DNA of 64,000 bases, from the NCBI GenBank assembly GCA_900104375.1, contig LT629302.1, positions 496,001 to 560,000 of the forward strand, written 5' to 3'. Source of the DNA: Flavobacteriaceae bacterium MAR_2010_188. Its GTDB lineage: Bacteria > Bacteroidota > Bacteroidia > Flavobacteriales > Flavobacteriaceae. Shown in pieces: positions 1-6,950 of the stretch (the stretch's first letter is position 1; every line of letters starts with the position of its first letter). The notes beneath the pieces are model-generated. The model searched no databases. It was given only the letters and a program-made list of their open reading frames with translations, and was not told where the DNA came from. The position numbers and the translations under genes are program-made.

Positions 1-474
1 AAAGAAGGTAATTTCGATACTAAAAAACTTATATCTGAAGTATCCAAGATTCACGAAAAATTTCCCGATAAAAAATTATTGATTGTTGCCAATAAAGCCG
101 ACCAGCTTTCTGAAGATGAAAGAATTAAATTGAAAACTGCTTTAAATTCAATCGGCAATGCAGAAAACTTATTCCTTTCTGCCAAAACTAAAGAAGGATT
201 GGAAGAATTAAAAAATCGCCTTGGGGATTTTGTAAATACCGGTGCACTTCGAAATAATAATACTATCGTAACTAACAGTCGCCATTTTGATGCATTGCAA
301 AAAGCATTACAAGAAATTTACGAAGTCCGTTCTGGATTGGACGAAAACAAATCTGGTGATCTTCTCGCAATCGATATCCGGCAGGCACTCTTTCATTTTG
401 GCGAAATAACCGGGGAAATCAGCAATGATGAGTTGCTAGGCAACATATTTGCTAATTTCTGTATCGGGAAATAA
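1..474 (+). CDS. mnmE: tRNA modification GTPase MnmE, C-terminal part
   Basis: The reading frame is open from base 1, so the gene begins outside the window. The visible 157 codons contain the G4 motif NKAD (guanine recognition) near residue 31 of the fragment and end in FCIGK. CIGK is the conserved C-terminus of MnmE, whose cysteine lies in the tRNA-modification site. MnmE works with MnmG to place the carboxymethylaminomethyl group on wobble uridine of certain tRNAs. The last 18 bases double as an integration site, and the element inserted there keeps the natural end of the protein. The identification is firm. Confidence 0.95.
   Translation, partial: KEGNFDTKKLISEVSKIHEKFPDKKLLIVANKADQLSEDERIKLKTALNSIGNAENLFLSAKTKEGLEELKNRLGDFVNTGALRNNNTIVTNSRHFDALQKALQEIYEVRSGLDENKSGDLLAIDIRQALFHFGEITGEISNDELLGNIFANFCIGK
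457..474 (+). other. attL attachment site in the mnmE 3' end
   Basis: The bases are TTCTGTATCGGGAAATAA and coincide with the last codons and stop of mnmE. They match at every position the consensus TTCTGTATYGGKAARTAA that I recall for Salmonella genomic island 1 and relatives in trmE. A 15-bp core of this site (one A/G difference) recurs at 15379-15393, and a shorter core recurs at 17434-17451. An integrase gene starts 150 bp downstream, which is the expected arrangement for an integrated element. Confidence 0.8.
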
Positions 475-573
475 TATTGGTTTCCTTTGATGTTATTTTA
501 TGTTCTTTTCGTTGACTGTCAATTAATTAAGTAAAATAATTCTTTCTCTCTATTTCCTTATTTATTATATTTG

Positions 574-622
574 GTACTACACATGTACTACGTTATTAAA
601 TTATGTAGTACAAACGTACGAC
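574..622. repeat. GTACTAC repeats upstream of integrase, candidate arm-type sites
   Basis: GTACTAC occurs at 574-580 and 585-591 (11 bp apart, one helical turn), in inverted form at 605-611, and as a degenerate copy at 616-622 directly before the integrase start codon. The same heptamer occurs at 15330-15336 beside the right att copy. Repeats shared by both ends of an integrated element and lying outside the core are typical of integrase arm-binding sites. The cluster would also place the int promoter under Int or Xis control. Confidence 0.5.
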
Positions 623-625
623 ATT

Positions 626-1762
626 ATGAAAATATCTCTAATTGAAAGGAAATTGCCTAGTGGCAAAATTAGCTTGATAATTGATTACTATAAGGGTTCG
701 GAAATTTCATCGGAAGGAAAGAGAAAACATATACGAGACCGTGAAAATCTAAAATTGTATTTATTTAGTGAACCTAAAAATGCTGTTGAAAGAAAAGAGA
801 ATAAACAGACAATGGTATTAGCCAAAAAAATACTGTCGATTAGGGAAGCAGAATATTACCAAGGTAAGTTTGATTTAAAAAATACAGCAAAAGGCAAAAG
901 ACGATTTTTGGATTTCTTTAGTGAGAAAGTGGAAGAGAGGTCTGAAAGTGCTAAAAACTATGGCAACTGGACTGCCGCATTCATTCATTTGCAGCGTTGT
1001 ATTTCGGCGAATACTATGTTTGACGAAATTGATGAAAATTTTGTGAACCGCGTACGTAAATATTTTGACAAGAAAGCGCATACTAAGAGTGCTTTACCGT
1101 TATCCCTCAACTCTAAATATTCATACTTCAATAAATTTAAGGCCTCCTTAAGAGCCGCTTTTGATGAAGGTTATTTGGCACTTAACTATGCCACAAAAGT
1201 GAAGTCTTTTGAACAAGCAGAAAGCCAAAGAGAGTATCTTACTTTCCAAGAGTTACAAATTTTGGTTAATACTGAATGCAAATATGAAGTCTTAAAACGT
1301 GCTTTTTTATTCTCATGTCTATCGGGTTTAAGATGGTCAGATATCAGTGCGATGAGTTGGTCTGAAGTGCGAGATGAGGATAACACGAGCCGTGTCAACT
1401 TTAGACAAAAGAAAACTGATGGAGTAGAATATCTTTATATCTCGAACCAAGCACGTGAACTGTTAGGCGAACGACACTCATCAGATGATAGGGTATTTAC
1501 TGGTCTAAAATATTCAGCAGTTTACAACAATGAAATAGTTCGTTGGTGCAATCGGGCAGGAATTTCGAAGCACATAACTTTTCATAGTGCAAGACATACC
1601 AACGCAGTTTTGTTATTGGAGAATGGCGCAGATATTTATACGGTTTCCAAACGATTAGGACATAGAGAGATAAGAACTACTCAAATTTATGCTAAAATTA
1701 TTGATACTAAAATGAAGGAAGCGGCAAACTGTATTCCTGTCTTAAATTTCTCAATCAATTAG
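626..1762 (+). CDS. tyrosine recombinase / site-specific integrase
   Basis: This 378-residue protein has an N-terminal SAM-like DNA-binding region (about residues 95-200) and a C-terminal phage-integrase catalytic domain (about 205-370). The catalytic set is visible: R236 (GLRWSD), H320-x-x-R323 (HSARH), H346 (LGHRE) and nucleophile Y355 (TTQIYA). It resembles integrases of Bacteroidota mobilizable and conjugative transposons. Its place next to the att site in mnmE indicates that it integrates and excises the element. The gene carries GTACTAC repeats immediately upstream, which suggests autoregulation. The ATG start at 626 follows the repeats with no better upstream start. Confidence 0.93.
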   Translation: MKISLIERKLPSGKISLIIDYYKGSEISSEGKRKHIRDRENLKLYLFSEPKNAVERKENKQTMVLAKKILSIREAEYYQGKFDLKNTAKGKRRFLDFFSEKVEERSESAKNYGNWTAAFIHLQRCISANTMFDEIDENFVNRVRKYFDKKAHTKSALPLSLNSKYSYFNKFKASLRAAFDEGYLALNYATKVKSFEQAESQREYLTFQELQILVNTECKYEVLKRAFLFSCLSGLRWSDISAMSWSEVRDEDNTSRVNFRQKKTDGVEYLYISNQARELLGERHSSDDRVFTGLKYSAVYNNEIVRWCNRAGISKHITFHSARHTNAVLLLENGADIYTVSKRLGHREIRTTQIYAKIIDTKMKEAANCIPVLNFSIN

Positions 1763-2040
1763 AATTTCTGCGTTTTAAAATCCTGAAAAAGATAAAATAT
1801 TCATTTATTATTGTTAATAACTCAAAATATATCTCAAAATCATCATTATTTGGCAATTTGATTTAGTTTAATTTGATGCTTAATATATCCTAAAAAAATT
1901 TCTGGTAAATAATTCCATTCTAAATGATTCTAAATGAATTAATACGCTGTTTACCAAATCTTTGTGTATAACTTACTTCGATTCTTTTTCCTTTCATTAG
2001 CCTCTTTTTATATTTTTATTTCCATAGTCCCATAAGGGAA

Positions 2041-2058
2041 AACAAAAGCGCTTTTGTT
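2041..2058. promoter_or_regulatory. perfect 18-bp palindrome, candidate operator
   Basis: AACAAAAGCGCTTTTGTT is a perfect inverted repeat centred 35 bp before the start of the HTH gene at 2085. It is the only clear structure in the 322-bp AT-rich interval (1763-2084) between integrase and that gene. It could be an operator for the HTH protein or another element regulator. There is no T-run typical of a terminator. Confidence 0.45.
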
Positions 2059-2084
2059 CATTTTAATCATTAAAATAATTAGAA

Positions 2085-2372
2085 ATGGACAATTCATTGA
2101 TATTAGAACGATTCAATCGTTTAGAAAAAATGTTAGCAGGTCAAAAAGAAGTCTTGACCTTTAACGAAGCCTGTGATTATACCGGCATATCCCGAAGTTA
2201 TCTTTACAAACTGACATCTTCAGGAAAAATTCCACATTCTAAACCAAACGGCAAGATGCTTTTTTTTGAGAAGAGAAAACTTGTAGAATGGTTACTTCAG
2301 AACAAACGTAAGTCGCAAGATGAGATTGAGGCAGAAGCCGTGGCTTACACCATGAACAAAAAACCACGTTAG
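2085..2372 (+). CDS. helix-turn-helix DNA-binding protein, excisionase family
   Basis: A 95-residue protein. Residues 20-70 read as a winged-helix/MerR-like HTH_17 domain: FNEACDYTGISRSYLYKLTSSGKIPHSKPNGKM is the recognisable stretch, spanning roughly 22-54. Proteins of this kind in Bacteroidota mobile elements act as recombination directionality factors or as regulators of excision and mobilization genes. It lies between integrase and primase-helicase, 20 bp before the latter, so the two are probably cotranscribed. Assignment to the family is good; its specific role as Xis is inferred from position. Confidence 0.8.
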   Translation: MDNSLILERFNRLEKMLAGQKEVLTFNEACDYTGISRSYLYKLTSSGKIPHSKPNGKMLFFEKRKLVEWLLQNKRKSQDEIEAEAVAYTMNKKPR

Positions 2373-2392
2373 ACAGACTTCCCGAAAATCTT

Positions 2393-3598
2393 ATGAAACA
2401 AACACCATATATACGTGTGGGAACTTCCTATTATAAAAATGTCAAGGCACCCACTATTGCAGGACACTTTAACGAGATTTTAGTTCATTGGAATATGGAA
2501 ACCATTAAGCACGACCACGGCAAAAACCATATATGTAAAATTCCTAAATATGATGGTTTTACCTGTATGCCCAGCCATTTGAACTTTCAGCAGGAATTTC
2601 TAGGGTTCTACAATGTGTATTCGCCATTGGGGAAATTGCCGAAAGAGGGCGATGTTTCTCTTTCCCTAAAATTTGTAAGGCATATTTTTGGAAACCACTT
2701 TGAACTGGGCCTGGATTATTTGCAACTTCTCTATACGAAACCCATCCAGATTCTTCCAATTTTATGTCTGATATCCAAAGAACGTTCAACAGGGAAAAGT
2801 ACATTTTTAAAATGGTTGAAGGAAATCTTTGACAACAACCTGACCTATCTAACCAATGATAGTTTTGGAAGCCAGTTCAACGCAGATTGGGCAAACAAAC
2901 TTTTGATTTGTGTCGACGAGGTACTGTTCAACAAGGAAGAGCTCACAGAACGCATTAAATACTTAAGCACGACCAATATCCATAAGCTGGAAGCCAAGGG
3001 GAAGGACAAGCACGAGGTTGAATTCTTCGGAAAATTTATCCTATGCAGCAACAATGAAGAAAGCTTTATAAAGATTGATGCTAATGAAACCCGATTTTGG
3101 GTCACAAAAGTTCCAGTATTGGAAGAAGAGGATATCCGCTTTTTGGAAAACCTCATTACTGAAATCCCTGCATTTATGCATTTTTTGGCGAACCGGAAAC
3201 TGGCTTCCAAACATTTGACCAGAATGTGGTTCACGCCACAGCAAATCAAAACCAAGGCTCTGACAAAACTGGTACAGAACAACCGTAATCGGGTTGAAAA
3301 GGAACTTGCAAGCATTTTATTGAGTGTCATTGAAAAGTTTGATTTGCAATCCGTTGACCTCTGTCCCATGGATGGGCTTTTGGCCCTCAACAAGACCAGG
3401 GTCAAAACTGACCTTACACAATTGAGAAGATTATTGAAGCGCGATTGGAAATTAAGCAATCAGGACAATTCCAATAGTTACCAAAAATTTGTGATCTGGA
3501 CCGATGGAGAAATCAACTTGATTGATGCCAAGGGACGCTATTTTACTGTCGAAAAAACTTTCCTGACCCAAAATTTTGATGAATCGATGACAGACTGA
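2393..3598 (+). CDS. primase-helicase family ATPase (DUF5906-like)
   Basis: A 401-residue protein with a Walker A motif STGKST around residues 131-137 and a Walker B-like segment LLICVDEV around 170. It resembles the SF3-type primase-helicase proteins (DUF5906) carried by phages, plasmids and integrative elements, which unwind DNA at the element's own origin. It lacks an obvious N-terminal primase domain, and a separate CHC2/Toprim primase is encoded downstream at 3806. A TGATGA-rich iteron region covers its last codons and the spacer. Together these suggest the element replicates as an excised circle. Confidence 0.75.
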   Translation: MKQTPYIRVGTSYYKNVKAPTIAGHFNEILVHWNMETIKHDHGKNHICKIPKYDGFTCMPSHLNFQQEFLGFYNVYSPLGKLPKEGDVSLSLKFVRHIFGNHFELGLDYLQLLYTKPIQILPILCLISKERSTGKSTFLKWLKEIFDNNLTYLTNDSFGSQFNADWANKLLICVDEVLFNKEELTERIKYLSTTNIHKLEAKGKDKHEVEFFGKFILCSNNEESFIKIDANETRFWVTKVPVLEEEDIRFLENLITEIPAFMHFLANRKLASKHLTRMWFTPQQIKTKALTKLVQNNRNRVEKELASILLSVIEKFDLQSVDLCPMDGLLALNKTRVKTDLTQLRRLLKRDWKLSNQDNSNSYQKFVIWTDGEINLIDAKGRYFTVEKTFLTQNFDESMTD

Positions 3599-3779
3599 CG
3601 AAACTACTGTATTTACTGATGTTAAAGCCGTCATCATTTATTCATCATTTTGTCATCAAAAATAATACTGATGACAGACAAGAGAGATATATAACCAAAA
3701 TTGATGAAACGATGATAAATTGATGACTTTGTTAGACCAATGATATTAGGGCTTTCAAAGGAAAATCATCAAATCATCA
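3577..3779. repeat. TGATGA/TCATCA iteron-like cluster, candidate replication origin
   Basis: The hexamer TGATGA or its complement occurs at 3577, 3631, 3642, 3653, 3669, 3702, 3721, 3766 and 3774. The copies change orientation in blocks (one TGATGA, three TCATCA, three TGATGA, two TCATCA). GATGACAGAC is repeated at 3586-3595 and 3670-3679. The spacer is AT-rich and lies between the primase-helicase and primase genes. That position and repeat density resemble an origin with initiator-binding iterons. It might instead be a regulatory or oriT region. Confidence 0.45.
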
Positions 3780-3805
3780 AAAAAATACTAAAATGACATT
3801 GGCTT

Positions 3806-4666
3806 ATGAAAAGAAAAATAAATTGTGAAACAGCCAGAGATTTTCCCATCGAAAAAGCGCTGGCAAAACTCGGGCACTTTCCCGAAAAGACAGCGGAAAA
3901 AGAAGCTTGGTTTATGAGTCCTTTCAGGTCAGAAACCCAAGCCTCTTTTAAGGTTTCCAAAACAAAAAACCGATGGTACGACCATGGCGAAGGTGTAGGA
4001 GGAAACGTGATAGATTTGGTCTGTAAGATTTTGAAATGTCCAGTTGAAGAAGCTTTGGAGTTCCTGAAGGAAAGTGTACCAATAAATCCCATAACGAAAA
4101 ACGAGTTTTTAAATGAGAAAGATTTAGGTATTGTTGTCACAGGCGTTAAGAAGATTACACATCCTGCATTGACCCAATATCTTAAAAGTAGATGTATTCC
4201 ATTGCAAATTGCTCATACCTATTGTAAGGAAGTCTGGTACACTTATAAAAACGCCAATTTTTTTGCAATTGGTTTAAGGAACGACAAAGGTGGCTGGGAA
4301 CTGCGAAACAAGATTTTTAAAAATAGTTGCAGCCCAAAATCTTACACACATATCAAAAGAAAAAAGAGTCAATTAATCATCTTGGAAGGGATGTTCGATT
4401 TATTATCCTCGGCAATTATGAATGAACCTTTAATGAACATTTCAGATGTAATGGTTTTGAATTCGATTTCATTTATAAAAAATATTGAGATACAAATTCC
4501 AAATTATGAATCTGTTCATCTCTTTTTGGATTGTGATAATGCCGGACGAAATGCCACACGGTATTTAAAAACAAAATACAGTCATGTTATTGATAAAAGT
4601 AGCCTCTATAAAAATCATAAAGACTTAAACGAATTTTTGTGCTATGAGAGAAAAGAATTTCATTAA
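3806..4666 (+). CDS. CHC2-type zinc finger / Toprim DNA primase
   Basis: A 286-residue protein. Residues 25-85 match the primase zinc-binding region (SPFRSETQASFKV, RWYDHGEGVGGNVIDLV). The C-terminal half has Toprim features: IILEGMFDLLS with an acidic glutamate near residue 195 and LFLDCDNAGRNATRYL near 238-253. DnaG-like primases lay RNA primers; short versions such as this are common in Bacteroidota mobilizable elements next to mobilization genes. The cysteine/histidine set of the zinc finger is incomplete to my eye. Its end overlaps the start of the MobC-like gene by 23 bp, indicating a translationally coupled operon. Confidence 0.78.
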   Translation: MKRKINCETARDFPIEKALAKLGHFPEKTAEKEAWFMSPFRSETQASFKVSKTKNRWYDHGEGVGGNVIDLVCKILKCPVEEALEFLKESVPINPITKNEFLNEKDLGIVVTGVKKITHPALTQYLKSRCIPLQIAHTYCKEVWYTYKNANFFAIGLRNDKGGWELRNKIFKNSCSPKSYTHIKRKKSQLIILEGMFDLLSSAIMNEPLMNISDVMVLNSISFIKNIEIQIPNYESVHLFLDCDNAGRNATRYLKTKYSHVIDKSSLYKNHKDLNEFLCYERKEFH

Positions 4667-5156
4667 ACCGGATGATGAAAAAAAGCAATATCTAAAGATT
4701 CCTACCGAATTGCTCAAACATTCTGACAGTCTGGATTTAGATTTGGAAGCGGATTCAACTGAAAAAAAAATTATTCTGGGTAGGAATTCAAGATGTGTGT
4801 CTGTGGACACATTCTTGTTTGCTCCCGAAGGTCGCAAAGAAAAAAAAGGAGTGTTTAAGGGGAAAAATGCTCTCGTTAAATTTAGATGTTCAGTCTACGA
4901 AAAGAAACTTCTAAACGTCAAAGCGTCGAGTTGCGGAATGACATTAAGTGAGTACATACGTCGTACCATATTTGAAAAGGAAATCACGGAGCGATTTACA
5001 GATGATCATATCCAGCTCTATAAAATGCTGCTTAAATATCATAATAATTTTAAGTCCATTGGGAACATGTATAGAAATCGAAATCCAAAATTGACCGAAG
5101 CAGTTTATGAATTGGCGAATGAAATAAAAGCACACCTTAAAAAGTTTCAGGAATGA
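4644..5156 (+). CDS. plasmid mobilization relaxosome protein, MobC-like
   Basis: A 170-residue protein with a ribbon-helix-helix-like segment at about residues 72-112 (VKFRCSVYEKKLL ... GMTLSEYIRRTIFE), the usual MobC signature. A helical C-terminal part follows. MobC proteins bind oriT and help the relaxase nick. The gene overlaps the primase before it and overlaps the relaxase after it by 4 bp, the classic mobC-mobA arrangement. A long charged N-terminal extension (about 65 residues) precedes the RHH domain. The origin of transfer should lie nearby but I could not identify it. Confidence 0.8.
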   Translation: MREKNFIKPDDEKKQYLKIPTELLKHSDSLDLDLEADSTEKKIILGRNSRCVSVDTFLFAPEGRKEKKGVFKGKNALVKFRCSVYEKKLLNVKASSCGMTLSEYIRRTIFEKEITERFTDDHIQLYKMLLKYHNNFKSIGNMYRNRNPKLTEAVYELANEIKAHLKKFQE

Positions 5157-6010
5157 TAGGGAAGGGCAAGAGCATATCGCACACCAAGGCATCCATGTCG
5201 TACGGATGGAATCAGGAGAAAAATGCAGAAGTCGTACTTAAGGAATTTCTGCATGGGGATTCCGCTGCGGAGATTACCCAAGAATTCAAGATGCTCCAGG
5301 ACCAAAACTATCATTGCACTAAGAACACCTTGTCATTCGTCATCAGTCCCACAATCAAAGACGGGAAGAAATTGGATAATATGAAATTGCAGGACATAAC
5401 AAAACAGTTCATTCTTGAAATGAAACTTGGAGAACGACAAGCCATTGCTTTTGTGCATCAGGACAAAGAACATAAACACATCCATTTATATGTCAACAGA
5501 ATTGATTTTAGAGGTGTTGCTTATAACGATAGCTTTATAGGTAAGAGAAGCCAGTTGGCAGCAAAGAAAGTAGCTGAACGAATGGAATTGACCACCGTAA
5601 AACAGGTTCAATTTGAAAAGGAATTCAATCTGAGGGACATTCGAACAGAAATTAAGCGGCGTCATGATTTGAGCATGACACAGTTCAAGCCTAAAGCATT
5701 TGATGCTTACATAAAAGCTATGGAAACAAATGGTGTCAAAGTGGTTCCGACGATAAATAAGCAAAACAACTTGCAGGGATTCCGTTTCAAATTTGATGGT
5801 CATAACCTAAAAGGCAGTGAAATTCATCGCAATATGTCAATTGGAAATATAGGCAAACAAATGGGAGGACTTGGAGATGCGAAGATTCTGAAAGGAAACA
5901 CGGTCGGAGTGAAGCTGGCAGGAAAAGTAGTGAGCCTAACACCTAACTTAACTTTAAAACTAACCAAGTTCATTATCAAAAAAGTAATACAACAAGGACT
6001 CTCTTATTAA
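5153..6010 (+). CDS. relaxase / mobilization nuclease (MobA family)
   Basis: A 285-residue relaxase domain protein. The metal-binding three-histidine motif is clear as H107-K-H109-I-H111 (EHKHIHLYVNRID), and Y17 (ASMSYGW) is a candidate nicking tyrosine. Such enzymes cleave oriT and pilot the strand into the recipient through a conjugation channel supplied by another element. The start ATG overlaps the end of the MobC-like gene. The length is that of a relaxase domain with no helicase or primase fusion. It defines the element as mobilizable rather than self-transmissible. Confidence 0.88.
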   Translation: MIGKGKSISHTKASMSYGWNQEKNAEVVLKEFLHGDSAAEITQEFKMLQDQNYHCTKNTLSFVISPTIKDGKKLDNMKLQDITKQFILEMKLGERQAIAFVHQDKEHKHIHLYVNRIDFRGVAYNDSFIGKRSQLAAKKVAERMELTTVKQVQFEKEFNLRDIRTEIKRRHDLSMTQFKPKAFDAYIKAMETNGVKVVPTINKQNNLQGFRFKFDGHNLKGSEIHRNMSIGNIGKQMGGLGDAKILKGNTVGVKLAGKVVSLTPNLTLKLTKFIIKKVIQQGLSY

Positions 6011-6021
6011 AAATATCGATT

Positions 6022-6348
6022 ATGACAAAACTGGAGGAACTTACAGCTCTATTAGTCAATGAACTTACAGATTTTAAAAATGACGTTGAGAAATTAGAGA
6101 AAATCAATGGACAACTAAATGACACAAAAATCAAGATGGATTTAGCGGAATATAAAACGATTATCGAATCACATCAGCAGCAGATGACATCTTGTATCAA
6201 GGCGATGGAGAATTTTGAAATCCGTTTTGAAAATAAGATAAAACAGGCTAAAATTTATCCAACTTGGGCTGTGGTGTTTTTTATTGTGAGTCTGATATTC
6301 GGGATTGGTGGAGTGATATATGTGATTATGTTTTCTCATTGGATTTAA
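6022..6348 (+). CDS. small coiled-coil protein with C-terminal membrane helix, mobilization operon
   Basis: This 108-residue protein begins 12 bp after the relaxase. Residues 1-78 are highly helical with heptad-like leucines and charged residues. Residues 81-104 (WAVVFFIVSLIFGIGGVIYVIMF) form one transmembrane helix, cited here in outline. Comparable small proteins often follow relaxase genes in flavobacterial mobilizable elements, and I think of the DUF6730 type, but I cannot confirm the family. It may anchor the relaxosome to the membrane. No enzymatic motif is visible. Confidence 0.7.
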   Translation: MTKLEELTALLVNELTDFKNDVEKLEKINGQLNDTKIKMDLAEYKTIIESHQQQMTSCIKAMENFEIRFENKIKQAKIYPTWAVVFFIVSLIFGIGGVIYVIMFSHWI

Positions 6349-6443
6349 TACGAATTTTTAGTGTACTAAATAAACATTCAATTATCATAATTCACGGTAA
6401 CATCATCAATGTCTTTTGCATAACAGTTGCATCCCTATTTTTG

Positions 6444-6451
6444 TATATTTG
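6444..6451 (+). promoter_or_regulatory. Bacteroidota-type -7 promoter element before the metal operon
   Basis: TATATTTG fits the Bacteroidota -7 consensus TAnnTTTG exactly and lies 10 bp before the ATG at 6461. Possible upstream elements (TTG at 6427 or TTTG at 6415) are not at the ideal 19-21 bp spacing, so only the -7 box is claimed. It would separate cargo transcription from the mobilization operon and give a very short leader. Confidence 0.4.
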
Positions 6452-6460
6452 TCAAACTAT

Positions 6461-6856
6461 ATGAAAATATTCGTTTCCATATCGATGTCGTTTCTATTCC
6501 TTTTTCAAGGAATCGCTGCCAATATGGAAGTTTGCGAGCAGATTGAAGAAATATCACATTTTATTGCTCATTATCAAGACCATAAACAAAACGAAGGATA
6601 TTCTTTTTTTGAATATGTTTATGAAGATTATATAAATGATGATGGAAAACCTGACAACCATCATCAAGAGTCCGACCATGAAGATGCCCCCTTACATACT
6701 AGCCATCAATGTTGTCAACATTTTGTATTCTTCGCACCATTTCAGCCAACATTATTGAATGATGGTTCTTCTGAAGAACAAAATCAATATAATTCTTATA
6801 CATTCAACATCAATTCCAGATATCTGGAATCTCTTTTCCAACCTCCAAGGGTTTAA
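6461..6856 (+). CDS. His-rich exported protein at head of metal-efflux operon
   Basis: The chosen ATG gives a 131-residue protein starting MKIFVSISMSFLFLFQGIAA, a good signal peptide, and it follows a promoter-like box. An in-frame upstream TTG at 6416 exists but would bury the signal. The middle is rich in His, Asp and Glu, with HHQESDHED and HTSHQCCQH around residues 68-90. It is likely a periplasmic protein that binds metal ions. It has no domain I can name. The gene precedes the RND pump gene by about 95 bp, and similar short proteins sit ahead of czcA/cusA genes in flavobacteria, so a metal-chaperone role is inferred. Confidence 0.65.
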   Translation: MKIFVSISMSFLFLFQGIAANMEVCEQIEEISHFIAHYQDHKQNEGYSFFEYVYEDYINDDGKPDNHHQESDHEDAPLHTSHQCCQHFVFFAPFQPTLLNDGSSEEQNQYNSYTFNINSRYLESLFQPPRV

Positions 6857-6950
6857 TGAATACCTGCAAAGGCAGGTAGCTTATAAATTATTGCTGACCA
6901 TTCCAATTGTGGTCAACACACTATTATTTATAATTCATTAATACTTTTCT

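Noticed and set aside
2845-3459. Minus-strand 204-codon frame inside the primase-helicase gene
   Set aside because: It is long, but the plus strand has Walker motifs and operon context, and the minus frame is low-complexity Ser/Leu-rich.
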